From: DASWRT01 sp036403035
Lineage (GTDB): Bacteria > Pseudomonadota > Alphaproteobacteria > ATCC43930 > CGMCC-115725
Reading direction: 5' to 3'
Assembly: GCA_036403035.1 (NCBI GenBank)
Contig: DASWRT010000133.1
Coordinates: 1-8,533, forward strand
DNA length: 8,533 nt
How positions within the stretch are numbered: position 1 is the first letter of the stretch; every line of letters starts with the position of its first letter. The translations under genes and the position numbers were made by a program. Shown here one piece after another: positions 1 through 6,538 of this stretch. A model generated the notes under the pieces. The model searched no databases, was not told where the DNA came from, and saw nothing but the letters and a program-made list of their open reading frames with translations.

Positions 1-24
1 CTCTAAGCCAGGAGGGTTGCCGCA

Positions 25-978
25 ATGGGATTGCTCGTCGACGGCCAGTGGCGCGACCAGTGGTACGACACCAAAAGCACGGGCGGCAGGTTCGTCCGCC
101 AGGAAAGCGCGTTCCGCGATTGGGTGACCGCCGACGGCGGCAGCGGCTCCGGGTTCCGGGCCGACGCCGGACGCTACCACTTATACGTGTCCTACGCCTG
201 CCCCTGGGCGCACCGGACGCTGATCGTCCGCGCGCTGAAGGGATTGGAGGAAACCATCCCCGTCACGGCGGTCGACCCGCTGATGCTGGAGAACGGCTGG
301 AGCTTCGGTGACGCCGCGCCGGACCCGGTCAACGGGAAGCGCCACCTCTACGAGATCTATGCGCTGGCGAAGTCGGACTATACCGGCCGCGTCACCGTTC
401 CCGTGCTGTGGGACCGCGAGCGGCGGACGATCGTCAACAACGAATCGTCCGAGATCATCCGCATACTGAACGGCGCGTTCGACGCCTTCGCGGGCAGGAC
501 GCTTCCCGATCTCTATCCGGCGGACCTCGCCGCCGAAATCGACGCGGTGAACGCCCGCGTCTATGACGGGGTCAATAACGGCGTCTACAAGGCCGGGTTC
601 GCGACGCGGCAGGATGCGTACGAGGCGGCGGTCCACACCTTGTTCGAGACGCTGGACTGGCTGGAGGAGCGGCTGGGCCGCGGGCGCTGGCTGATGGGCG
701 ACCGGCTGACCGAAGCCGACATCCGGCTCTTCACGACGCTGATCCGCTTCGACGCCGTGTATTACGGCCACTTCAAGTGCAACCTGCGGCACGCCTACGA
801 ATACCCCAACCTGTGGGGCTTCACGCGCGACCTCTACCAGCTTCCGGGCGTCGCCGGGACGGTGCGGTTCGACCACATCAAACGCCACTATTACATGAGC
901 CACCGCACCATCAACCCGACGCAGATCGTGCCGGTCGGCCCGGTGCTGAACCTCGCGGCGCCGCATGGCCGCGGCTGA
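25..978 (+). CDS. yqjG: Glutathionyl-hydroquinone reductase (Xi-class GST, YqjG/PcpF/ECM4 family)
   Basis: A 317-residue cytosolic enzyme expected to use glutathione to reduce glutathionyl-hydroquinones back to free hydroquinones, releasing GSSG. The thioredoxin-like N-terminal half carries the family motif CPWAHR, with the presumed catalytic cysteine at residue 59 (the E. coli YqjG cysteine is at about 63). The all-helical C-terminal half contains the family signatures FDAVYYGHFKCN and, near the end, HYYMSHRTINPTQIVPVGP. The length matches the family. The ATG follows an AGGAGG Shine-Dalgarno sequence at about 11-16, which fixes the start. It is the first gene of a three-gene overlapping unit: its last 14 bases overlap the TspO gene. 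The family assignment is firm; the physiological quinone substrate cannot be read from the sequence. Confidence 0.95.
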   Translation: MGLLVDGQWRDQWYDTKSTGGRFVRQESAFRDWVTADGGSGSGFRADAGRYHLYVSYACPWAHRTLIVRALKGLEETIPVTAVDPLMLENGWSFGDAAPDPVNGKRHLYEIYALAKSDYTGRVTVPVLWDRERRTIVNNESSEIIRILNGAFDAFAGRTLPDLYPADLAAEIDAVNARVYDGVNNGVYKAGFATRQDAYEAAVHTLFETLDWLEERLGRGRWLMGDRLTEADIRLFTTLIRFDAVYYGHFKCNLRHAYEYPNLWGFTRDLYQLPGVAGTVRFDHIKRHYYMSHRTINPTQIVPVGPVLNLAAPHGRG

Positions 979-1483
979 CGGTGCCCGCTCGGCGACGGCC
1001 CGCCGGACGAGCGCCGGACGCTCCGCGGCGGCGCTGATCCTTGTCCTGGCCTCGTGCCTCGCGGTCGGCGGACTGGCCGCCTCGGCGACGGCGCGCGGCG
1101 TGCGGGACTGGTATCCGGCGCTGGCGAAGCCGTCCTGGACCCCGCCGGACGCCGTGTTCGCGCCGGTCTGGACGGTGCTCTACGTCATGATGGCGGTGGC
1201 GGCGTGGCAGGTCTGGCGCTCGGCCGGGCACAGCGGACGCGGCGCGGCGCTGGCGCTCTTCGCGATCCAGCTCGCGCTCGACTGCGCATGGTCGTTTTTC
1301 TTCTTCGGCATGCGCTCGGTCGGCGGCGGGCTTGCCGACATCGTCCTGCTGTTGGCGGCGATCATCGCTACCGTCCTAGCCTTCCGCCGCGTGCGGCCGC
1401 CCGCGGCGCTGCTCCTGCTTCCCTATCTCGCCTGGGTCGGCTATGCGACGGCCCTCAACGTCGCGATCTGGCGCATGAACTGA
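965..1483 (+). CDS. tspO: TspO/MBR family membrane protein (tryptophan-rich sensory protein)
   Basis: A 172-residue inner-membrane protein of the TspO / mitochondrial benzodiazepine receptor family, whose members bind porphyrins and act in tetrapyrrole, oxygen or stress responses. About five hydrophobic segments are visible, beginning at residues 21-41. Signature stretches are WYPALAKPSWTPP (49-61), VFAPVWTVLYV (64-74), WSFFFFG (109-115) and LLPYLAWVGYATALN (151-165). In the fourth helix the usual Asn before the Trp-Ser pair is replaced by Asp106 (LDCAWS). The N-terminus has about 20 extra polar residues compared with short family members, so a later start is possible, but no better Shine-Dalgarno sequence is evident. 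The start lies inside the 3' end of the preceding reductase gene and the stop overlaps the next start by one base, which suggests translational coupling. Confidence 0.92.
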   Translation: MAAADGARSATARRTSAGRSAAALILVLASCLAVGGLAASATARGVRDWYPALAKPSWTPPDAVFAPVWTVLYVMMAVAAWQVWRSAGHSGRGAALALFAIQLALDCAWSFFFFGMRSVGGGLADIVLLLAAIIATVLAFRRVRPPAALLLLPYLAWVGYATALNVAIWRMN

Positions 1484-1692
1484 TGCGGCTCCGCGTTCTC
1501 GTCGGCACCCTGATCCTGGTCTTCGGCCTCGCCGCCTACGCGCTTACGGGGATGAGCCTCGCCGTGCGCGTGCTGCCGGACAACCTGATCATCGAGACGC
1601 TGTTCTACGCCGTCGCCGGAGTCGCATGGGTGTTGCCGGCCGCGAAGCTCACACGATGGATACAGGAGGCGCCGCCGGGCCGGCGCCGGTGA
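1483..1692 (+). CDS. DUF2842 family small membrane protein
   Basis: A 69-residue protein with two predicted transmembrane segments, at about residues 5-26 and 38-56. The motif AVAGVAWVLPAAKLTRWI near the C-terminus is typical of DUF2842, a family known mainly from Alphaproteobacteria with no established function. The ATG at 1483 overlaps the TspO stop (TGATG), a classic coupled start; a longer frame upstream is only a shadow of tspO. Co-transcription with tspO is likely from the overlap. Two GC-rich hairpins sit at the end of the gene. The family call rests on the length, the two-helix architecture and the WVLPA..L..W motif. Confidence 0.8.
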   Translation: MRLRVLVGTLILVFGLAAYALTGMSLAVRVLPDNLIIETLFYAVAGVAWVLPAAKLTRWIQEAPPGRRR

Positions 1693-1707
1693 TGCCGAAC
1701 CGGCATC
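1668..1707 (+). terminator. Two tandem GC-rich hairpins at the end of the tspO unit
   Basis: Two inverted repeats follow closely. GGCGCCG (1668-1674) pairs with CGGCGCC (1681-1687) around a 6-base loop, and GATGCCG (1691-1697) pairs with CGGCATC (1701-1707) around a 3-base loop. They straddle the stop codon at 1690-1692. There is no U-tract immediately after the second stem, so this is at best a weak or Rho-assisted terminator or a 3'-end stabiliser. In DNA this GC-rich, chance short hairpins are common. Confidence 0.3.
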
Positions 1708-1865
1708 GGCAGTAGTGCATCGCTCTCCCGTAGGGCGTTTCATTCACGGCGATTTTTTCATCGGACGATGCGGCTCCTCCCTTGTTGAATTGAGCGAATA
1801 GTGCCCGCGTCGGGGCTCGCGCTCCACGCCGGCAGTCCACTCCCGATGGACGAAGGAGGACGCCC

Positions 1866-2384
1866 ATGACACTTCCGATCGCCACGCAGCGGCCGTGGTA
1901 CCGCGTCGCACGCCGCCCCACGGCGCCGGCGATGCTGGCGGCGACGGTACTGGCGCTCGCTGGTTGCGCGAGCGGCGGCCAGCCTCCGACGGCGGAACTG
2001 GCGGTTACGCAGTCGACGATCTCGGAGGCCGAGCGTGCCGGCGCCGTGCAGTACGCGCCGGTCGAACTCAATCGGGCCCGCCAGAAGCTCGACGCCGCGC
2101 AGCAGGCCGTCCGCGCGGAGAAATACGAGCAGGCCCGCAGCCTTGCTTCGGAAGCCGAAGCCGACGCCAAGCTCGCTCGCGCGAAGACGGACGCGAGCCT
2201 CGCCGAAAAGTCGGCCAGCACCGTCAATCAGGACATCAGCACGCTGCGGCGCGAGGCGGTGCCGTCGGCCGGAACGTCGACGATGCCGCCGACGATGGTG
2301 CCGATGTCGCCCGGTGGCGGCGCGATGGGCAGACCCGGCATGACGCCGCCGCTGCCCTCAAGCGCCAGCCCCCCCAATGGCTGA
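1866..2384 (+). CDS. DUF4398 domain lipoprotein
   Basis: A 172-residue probable outer-membrane lipoprotein. A basic N-region and hydrophobic stretch end in the lipobox LAGC (31-34), with Cys34 as the predicted lipidated residue; Ala follows it, so there is no Asp +2 retention signal. Residues about 43-130 are a charged Ala/Glu/Lys-rich helical region typical of DUF4398, including the APVELNRARQKLD stretch (64-76), and are probably coiled coil. The last 40 residues are Pro/Met/Gly-rich and likely disordered. A strong Shine-Dalgarno sequence, AAGGAGGA at 1853-1860, supports the ATG. It lies 16 bases upstream of a related OmpA-domain lipoprotein gene and is probably co-transcribed with it. DUF4398 proteins have no settled biochemical role; an envelope-structural role is inferred. 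Confidence 0.88.
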   Translation: MTLPIATQRPWYRVARRPTAPAMLAATVLALAGCASGGQPPTAELAVTQSTISEAERAGAVQYAPVELNRARQKLDAAQQAVRAEKYEQARSLASEAEADAKLARAKTDASLAEKSASTVNQDISTLRREAVPSAGTSTMPPTMVPMSPGGGAMGRPGMTPPLPSSASPPNG

Positions 2385-2385
2385 G

Positions 2386-2393
2386 GGAGGAGG
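2386..2393 (+). promoter_or_regulatory. Ribosome binding site of the OmpA-domain lipoprotein
   Basis: GGAGGAGG lies seven bases before the ATG at 2401. It decides between that start and an in-frame ATG at 2377, which lies inside the end of the upstream gene, has no Shine-Dalgarno sequence and would add eight residues (MAEGGGQP) encoded by the ribosome binding site itself. Confidence 0.8.
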
Positions 2394-2400
2394 ACAACCG

Positions 2401-3300
2401 ATGAACGCAAATCGCTTCCGCTGCCCGCCGTCGCCGACCGCCGGCCGGAGCATGCTTCTCGCCGCGGCCGCGGCGATGACGTTCGGGCTCGCCGCCTGCA
2501 CCGGGCCGACGCCGAATCCCAATCTCGACGCCGCGACGCAAGCGGTTAATACCGCCTCGAACGACCCGCAGGTCATGAAGAACGCGCCGCTCGAACTGCA
2601 ACAGGCGCGGCAGTCCCTCGACCGGTCGCAGTCGCTGTGGCGCCAGGAGGAGGACAGGACCGCGGTCGACCACTACGCCTATCTGGCGCAGCGGCAGGCC
2701 GAGACCGCGCAGCAGACGGCGCGGCTCAAGGAGGCGCAGTCGGCGGTCGCCGATGCCGACGCGAAACGCGCCCAGGCACTCCTCGCGGCGCGCACGACGG
2801 AAGCCCAACAGGCGCATCAGCAGGCGGCCATGGCGCAGAACCGCGCCCAGACGCTGGAACAACAGCTCCAGCAACTACAGTCGGACCAGAATGCTGACAA
2901 GGGCGCCGTCCTGACGCTCGGCAGCAATATCCTGTTCGACGTCGACGGCACGACGCTGAAGCCTGGCGCCTTTCCCGCGATCAACCAGATCGCGTCGTAC
3001 CTGAAGCAGCATCCGGACCGCACGGTGACGATCGAGGGCTTCACCGACAGCACGGGAAGCAGCGCCCACAACGACCGGCTGTCGCAGGAGCGCGCCGAAG
3101 CGGTGCGCGCGGCGCTGGCCCAGGCGGGCGTCGACACCTCGCGAGTCATGGCGCGCGGCCTCGGCCAGTCGCAACCGGTAGCGTCGAACGACACGGCGGC
3201 AGGACGGCAGTTGAACCGGCGCGTCGAGGTGCTGATCTCCGACCGGAGCGGCAACATGCCGGGACAGGCATTGAGCGGCTCGTCCGGTCGCGGCGGCTGA
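2401..3300 (+). CDS. OmpA family lipoprotein with N-terminal DUF4398-like region
   Basis: A 299-residue probable outer-membrane lipoprotein that anchors the envelope to peptidoglycan. The lipobox LAAC (30-33) gives Cys33 as the lipidation site. Residues about 42-165 are Gln/Ala-rich and helical; they begin with a DUF4398-like stretch (APLELQQARQSLD, 62-74) that matches the upstream protein and end in a coiled coil (EQQLQQLQS). Residues about 172-281 form an OmpA C-terminal domain: NILFDVDGTTLKPGA, GFTDSTGS, LSQERAEAVRAAL and LNRRVEV. Asp216 and Arg231 sit at the 15-residue spacing of the diaminopimelate-binding pair known from A. baumannii OmpA (D271/R286), so peptidoglycan binding looks intact. 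The tail is Gly/Ser-rich. The start at 2401 is chosen from the Shine-Dalgarno sequence. The domain call is firm; the partner and precise role are unknown. Confidence 0.93.
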   Translation: MNANRFRCPPSPTAGRSMLLAAAAAMTFGLAACTGPTPNPNLDAATQAVNTASNDPQVMKNAPLELQQARQSLDRSQSLWRQEEDRTAVDHYAYLAQRQAETAQQTARLKEAQSAVADADAKRAQALLAARTTEAQQAHQQAAMAQNRAQTLEQQLQQLQSDQNADKGAVLTLGSNILFDVDGTTLKPGAFPAINQIASYLKQHPDRTVTIEGFTDSTGSSAHNDRLSQERAEAVRAALAQAGVDTSRVMARGLGQSQPVASNDTAAGRQLNRRVEVLISDRSGNMPGQALSGSSGRGG

Positions 3301-3332
3301 GGCTGACAGTCCTCCGACTTTGACGGGATGAT

Positions 3333-3366
3333 GGCGGCGGCCAAGCAATAGTCTCCGGCCGCCGCC
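3333..3366. terminator. Perfect 10-bp inverted repeat between convergent genes
   Basis: GGCGGCGGCC (3333-3342) is perfectly complementary to GGCCGCCGCC (3357-3366), with a 14-base loop. It lies between the plus-strand OmpA lipoprotein stop (3300) and the minus-strand small-gene stop (3377), where a bidirectional terminator would be expected. Neither side has a clear U-tract, so Rho-independent activity is uncertain. Position and perfect pairing are the evidence. Confidence 0.5.
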
Positions 3367-3374
3367 GCGCCCCG

Positions 3375-3611
3375 TCAGAAGGTCGGCAGCCCGCCGTCTT
3401 CGCCGGGTTCCCACTCCTTTCGAACCTGCTCCTCGACAGGCTGCCCGGCCGGCGTCTCGGCGCTGTGCGCAGCGCCGCCCCCTCCCGCCGTCGAAGATGC
3501 CGCGCCGTCACCGCTACCGCCATTGCCGACAAGGTGATCGATCACCGACTTGTCCCGCACGTGACGGCGGTGGGTCCGGTCGCTGTCGCTGCGTTTCGCT
3601 TCGTCACTCAT
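3375..3611 (-). CDS. Small polar hypothetical protein
   Basis: A 78-residue protein I do not recognise. It is soluble, with no signal peptide or hydrophobic helix. The N-terminal third is rich in charged residues (Asp/Arg/Lys/His, SDRTHRRHVRDKSVIDHLVG), the middle is a Gly/Ala/Ser low-complexity linker, and the C-terminus is acidic and ends KEWEPGEDGGLPTF, which could be a short conserved tail. Support for a real gene: a good Shine-Dalgarno sequence (GAGGAAA on the minus strand, 3616-3622) before the ATG, no competing plus-strand gene in the interval, and a location between a putative terminator and a divergent gene. The middle composition suggests it is largely disordered. No function can be proposed. 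Confidence 0.65.
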   Translation of the reverse strand: MSDEAKRSDSDRTHRRHVRDKSVIDHLVGNGGSGDGAASSTAGGGGAAHSAETPAGQPVEEQVRKEWEPGEDGGLPTF

Positions 3612-3615
3612 AGCA

Positions 3616-3622
3616 TTTCCTC
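3616..3622 (-). promoter_or_regulatory. Ribosome binding site of the small hypothetical gene
   Basis: GAGGAAA on the minus strand lies four bases before the ATG at 3611-3609, with its AGGA core six bases away. It is the main evidence that the 78-residue frame is translated. Confidence 0.55.
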
Positions 3623-3768
3623 ACGACGCCCTTTTTATCCCTGACCTTTCAACTCGCGGGCATCGCGCCCGGTTCCGATCTGCGACCGCTCTTGCTGTGC
3701 ATTCCGCCTATCGCCGGAGCTGATATGCGTGGCAAATGGTGCCGGCCGTCGATCGGGACGGCATCGGC

Positions 3769-3776
3769 GAGAGGAA
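3769..3776 (+). promoter_or_regulatory. Ribosome binding site deciding a TTG start for the SDR gene
   Basis: GAGAGGAA lies seven bases before a TTG at 3784. The TTG begins translation directly at the first beta strand of the Rossmann fold (MVDLVTGASGFLG), as is usual in this family. The in-frame ATG at 3736 has no convincing Shine-Dalgarno sequence and would add 16 residues without family character (MVPAVDRDGIGERNAA). Confidence 0.6.
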
Positions 3777-3783
3777 TGCGGCA

Positions 3784-4800
3784 TTGGTCGATCTGGTTAC
3801 GGGAGCGAGCGGGTTTCTCGGCCGGCGCCTTGCCGAGATGCTCAGCGATGACGGCCGCGAGGTGCGGCTGCTCGCCCGCGAGAGCAGCCGGCTTGACGCG
3901 TTCGCCGCCCGCGCCGGCTTCGAGATCGCGCGCTGCTCGTTCACCGACGCCGAGGCGCTGGCGCGGGCGATGGACGGCGTAGGCGTCGTCTACAACTGCG
4001 CCGGCCATTCGTCCGATTGGGGGCGCTGGAGCGACTTCAAAACGGCGAACGTCGACAACGTCGCCGCCCTGCTCGAAGCGGCGCACCGCTCCGGTTCGGT
4101 CGAGCGCTTCGTTCATGTCAGCACGACCGACATCTACGGCTACCCGGTGCAGCCCTGCGACGAGACGTTCGGCTTCCGGGACATCGGCCTGCCCTACAAC
4201 CGGAGCAAGGGCATGGGAGACGAGTTGGCGCTCGCCTTCCACCGCGAACGCGGCCTGCCGGTGACGGTGGTGCGTCCGGCGACGATCTTCGGCCCGCGCA
4301 GCAAGGACTGGGTTGTCGAGCTGGGCAGGCTGCTGCTCGCGGGACGCGCCCTCACTGTCGACCACGGACGGACGCCGGCCGGCCTCGTCTATGTCGATGA
4401 CGTCGTCCATGCGATGACGGGTCTCGCCGCGGCCGCGGCGGCGGCCGGCGAGGCATACAACGTCGTCGACCCGACCGAGATCACCTGGCGCGGCTACTTC
4501 GACGCAGTGGCGGACGCTCTCGGCGCACGCCGTCCGCGCCTCAACATCGCCGCGCCCGCGGCGCTCGCCATCGGCCGGGTGTGCGAAGGCGCCTACCGGC
4601 TGCTCGGCGCCACGTCCCGGCCACTCTTCACCCGGCATGTCGTGTTCCTGCTCACACGGACGCAGCAGTACGACACGTCGAAGCTCCGGGCCGCGACGAA
4701 CGGGTTCCCGGTCGTCGGCGCCACGCAGGGCCTAAGCCGAACGATCGAATGGCTGAATTCAGCCGAGGGCGTAAGGTTTCTGAAAGGTACCGCCCAGTGA
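3784..4800 (+). CDS. NAD(P)-dependent epimerase/dehydrogenase, extended SDR of the 3-beta-HSD type
   Basis: A 338-residue cytosolic oxidoreductase of the extended short-chain dehydrogenase family. With the TTG start, the nucleotide-binding motif TGASGFLG spans residues 6-13, the catalytic Ser/Thr lies in VSTTDIYG (Ser113), and the YxxxK pair is Tyr138/Lys142 (YNRSK). The second half has the typical RPATIFGPRS and VYVDDVVHAM stretches. The C-terminal region TRHVVFLLTRTQQYDTSKLR and the final Trp helix fit the 3-beta-hydroxysteroid dehydrogenase/isomerase-like subgroup, which includes the bacterial ceramide reductase CerR and OleD-type 2-alkyl-3-ketoalkanoate reductases. An upstream ATG at 3736 would add 16 residues but is less likely. 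The gene precedes an ACP/ketosynthase/oxoamine-synthase operon by 217 bases, so reduction of a keto-lipid is an attractive but unproven role. A nucleotide-sugar epimerase role cannot be excluded. Confidence 0.88.
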   Translation: MVDLVTGASGFLGRRLAEMLSDDGREVRLLARESSRLDAFAARAGFEIARCSFTDAEALARAMDGVGVVYNCAGHSSDWGRWSDFKTANVDNVAALLEAAHRSGSVERFVHVSTTDIYGYPVQPCDETFGFRDIGLPYNRSKGMGDELALAFHRERGLPVTVVRPATIFGPRSKDWVVELGRLLLAGRALTVDHGRTPAGLVYVDDVVHAMTGLAAAAAAAGEAYNVVDPTEITWRGYFDAVADALGARRPRLNIAAPAALAIGRVCEGAYRLLGATSRPLFTRHVVFLLTRTQQYDTSKLRAATNGFPVVGATQGLSRTIEWLNSAEGVRFLKGTAQ

Positions 4801-4942
4801 ACATCCAGCCTGCCGTCTGCAAACTCGGCCGCAATCTCTATCCTTAATATTTCATTTACCAACTCTCGTTATAACTTTTCCGGATTGTTTCTCCCTCTAT
4901 ATTTTTGCGATCGCGATTGTTTGTTGGGGCCCACCGATTTTA

Positions 4943-4973
4943 TTGAAATTGCGCGAAATGCCGCCGCTATGCT
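4943..4973 (+). promoter_or_regulatory. Candidate sigma-70-type promoter for the acp operon
   Basis: TTGAAA (4943-4948) and TATGCT (4968-4973) resemble -35 and -10 boxes, separated by 19 bases, slightly longer than the ideal 17. The site lies 44 bases before the ACP start, inside a spacer (4841-4960) that is about 38% GC against strongly GC-rich flanks. Composition and position support a promoter region; the exact boxes are a guess. Confidence 0.35.
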
Positions 4974-5017
4974 AGAGATGGGCGTTATCCGAAATTGTTG
5001 GTTTCCGGGGTAGGTCG

Positions 5018-5302
5018 ATGAATAACCCACGAGTGGAACGGATCCTCGATATCCTGGCCAAGGAGACGTTCGTCGATCGTGCCAAGCTGGTGCCCAAAGC
5101 GACGATCGAGGAACTCGGCATCGCTTCGCTCGATGTGATTCAGGCGATCTTTGCCCTGGAAACCGAGTTCGACGTCGAGATCCCCGTCACCGGCGACAGC
5201 GCCGGCGGAGTTGAATTCTCGACCGTCCAGGATCTCGTCGATCACGTCATCAGGGTGATCGAGCGGAGCGGTCCGGCCGAAAAAGCGCGGAAGCGCGCCT
5301 GA
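5018..5302 (+). CDS. Specialised acyl carrier protein
   Basis: A 94-residue acyl carrier protein that should carry an acyl chain on a 4'-phosphopantetheine arm. The attachment serine is Ser37 in ELGIASLDVIQAIFALE, followed by EFDVEIP, all in the usual ACP order. Compared with canonical FabC/AcpP (GADSLD) the aspartate before the serine is replaced by Ala36, and the loop before the last helix (TGDSAGGVEFSTV) is about three residues longer. The C-terminus ends in a basic tail (KARKRA). These differences indicate a pathway-specific ACP and not the housekeeping one. It is the first gene of an apparent operon: the ketosynthase starts 21 bases after its stop. It probably delivers acyl groups to the ketosynthase and/or the alpha-oxoamine synthase downstream, by analogy with AcpR in Caulobacter sphingolipid synthesis. 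Confidence 0.9.
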   Translation: MNNPRVERILDILAKETFVDRAKLVPKATIEELGIASLDVIQAIFALETEFDVEIPVTGDSAGGVEFSTVQDLVDHVIRVIERSGPAEKARKRA

Positions 5303-5323
5303 GCGAGAGGGGCGTCGACGCCT

Positions 5324-6538
5324 GTGCCACGCGTTGCGATTACCGGGCTCGGTGCGGTTTCCGCGCTCGGCCCTGACGTTCCGTCGCTCTGGGATGGTGT
5401 CGTCGGCGGCAGCGTCGGGATCGGCCCGATTGCGAATATCCCGACCGACCGGCTCGGCGTGCGGATCGCCGCCGAGGTCCGGGGTTTCGACCCCGCCCGG
5501 CATTTCGACCCGCGCCGCATCCCGATGCTCGACCGCGGCACGCAGTTCGCCGTCGTCTCGGCACGCGAGGCGATGAAGGATGCCGGCCTTTCCATCGCCG
5601 GCGGAGCCGCGGCGCAGCGCGCCGGCGTCATCTGCGGCGCGACCGCGGGCTGGAGCACGCTCGACGAGTCCTACGACCAGTTCTACGGCAAGGGCATCAA
5701 CCGGCTTCATCCGCTGACGATCCCGCGAATCATGGGCAACGCGGCGGTCAGTCAGATCACGATCGAGCACGGCATCCGCGGCCCCGCCTTCACCATATCG
5801 TCCGCCTGCGCCTCGGCGGCGCACGCAATCGGCATCGCATTCCAGATGGTGCGCAGCGGCGCGATCGACGCCGCGATCACGGGCGGCAGCGACGCGTCGA
5901 TCGTACCCGGCGTGCTGAAGGGCTGGGAGGCGTTGCGCGTGCTGAGCGCGGATACCTGCCGGCCGTTCTCGAAGAACCGCAGCGGCCTCGTCATCGGCGA
6001 GGGCGCCGGGGCGCTGGTGATCGAGAATCTGGAGATGGCGCAGGCCCGCGGCGCGCGCATCTATGCCGAACTCGTCGGCTTCGGCATGACCGCCGATGCC
6101 CACGACATGACGGCGCCCGACGCGGCGAGCGCCGGCCGCGCGATCACGGATGCCCTGACCGACGCCGGTATCGCGCCGGCGGACGTCGATTACGTCAATG
6201 CGCACGGCACGGGAACGCGCCTCAACGACAGCACCGAGGTCGCCGCCCTCCGCTCCGCCCTCGGCGACCACCTGCGTTCCGTCGCCGTGTCCTCGACGAA
6301 ATCGATGCTCGGGCACGCGCTGGCCGCGGCGGGCGCGCTGGAAATGATCGTCACGACGCTTGCGCTCCACCACGGGATCATACCGCCGACCATGAACAGC
6401 GATCAGTTCGACCCGGAATGCGAGATCGACCGCGTTCCGCACGAGGCGCGCCGCGCGGCGATCGACGTCGCGATCTCGAACTCGTTCGCGTTCGGCGGGC
6501 TCAATGCCGTCCTCGTCGCGCGGCGGGTCGGGCCATGA
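5324..6538 (+). CDS. Beta-ketoacyl-ACP synthase, FabF-like (KAS II type)
   Basis: A 404-residue decarboxylating Claisen condensing enzyme of the thiolase fold. Catalytic residues are all present: Cys162 in SSACASAAHAIG, His294 in VNAHGTGTRLND, and Lys326 and His331 in STKSMLGHALAAAGALEM, with spacing matching E. coli FabF (C163, H303, K335, H340). The C-terminal NSFAFGGLNAVLV loop is also typical. The intact cysteine argues against a chain-length-factor (decarboxylase-only) role. The start is GTG, preceded by GAGAGGGG at 5305-5312, and gives the expected N-terminus PRVAITGLGAVSALG. The stop overlaps the next gene (ATGA). No malonyl-transferase, ketoreductase (FabG-type) or dehydratase is adjacent, so if it elongates chains it must borrow those steps from primary fatty acid synthesis or perform a single extension. 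Confidence 0.94.
   Translation: MPRVAITGLGAVSALGPDVPSLWDGVVGGSVGIGPIANIPTDRLGVRIAAEVRGFDPARHFDPRRIPMLDRGTQFAVVSAREAMKDAGLSIAGGAAAQRAGVICGATAGWSTLDESYDQFYGKGINRLHPLTIPRIMGNAAVSQITIEHGIRGPAFTISSACASAAHAIGIAFQMVRSGAIDAAITGGSDASIVPGVLKGWEALRVLSADTCRPFSKNRSGLVIGEGAGALVIENLEMAQARGARIYAELVGFGMTADAHDMTAPDAASAGRAITDALTDAGIAPADVDYVNAHGTGTRLNDSTEVAALRSALGDHLRSVAVSSTKSMLGHALAAAGALEMIVTTLALHHGIIPPTMNSDQFDPECEIDRVPHEARRAAIDVAISNSFAFGGLNAVLVARRVGP

Noticed and set aside
1782..1802. TTGTTG and AATAGT as a promoter for the DUF4398 gene
   Set aside because: The boxes are only about 9 bases apart, far from the 16-18 required, and no other convincing pair was seen in 1693-1865.
3736..3783. Longer N-terminus for the SDR from the ATG at 3736
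   Set aside because: It lacks a convincing Shine-Dalgarno sequence and adds residues without family character; a TTG at 3784 with GAGAGGAA upstream fits the family start better. Not fully excluded.
3649..4638. A 329-codon minus-strand frame opposite the SDR
   Set aside because: No domain or ribosome binding site support, and the plus-strand SDR has a full Rossmann and YxxxK signature.
4985..6442. A 485-codon open frame on the minus strand opposite the ACP and ketosynthase
   Set aside because: It is antisense to two genes with complete catalytic motifs. The translation is Arg/Asp/Gly/His-rich with no recognisable domain, as expected for the mirror frame of GC-rich coding DNA.
5324..6538. Ketosynthase as a chain-length factor
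   Set aside because: Chain-length factors lack the active-site cysteine; Cys162 and both histidines are present here.
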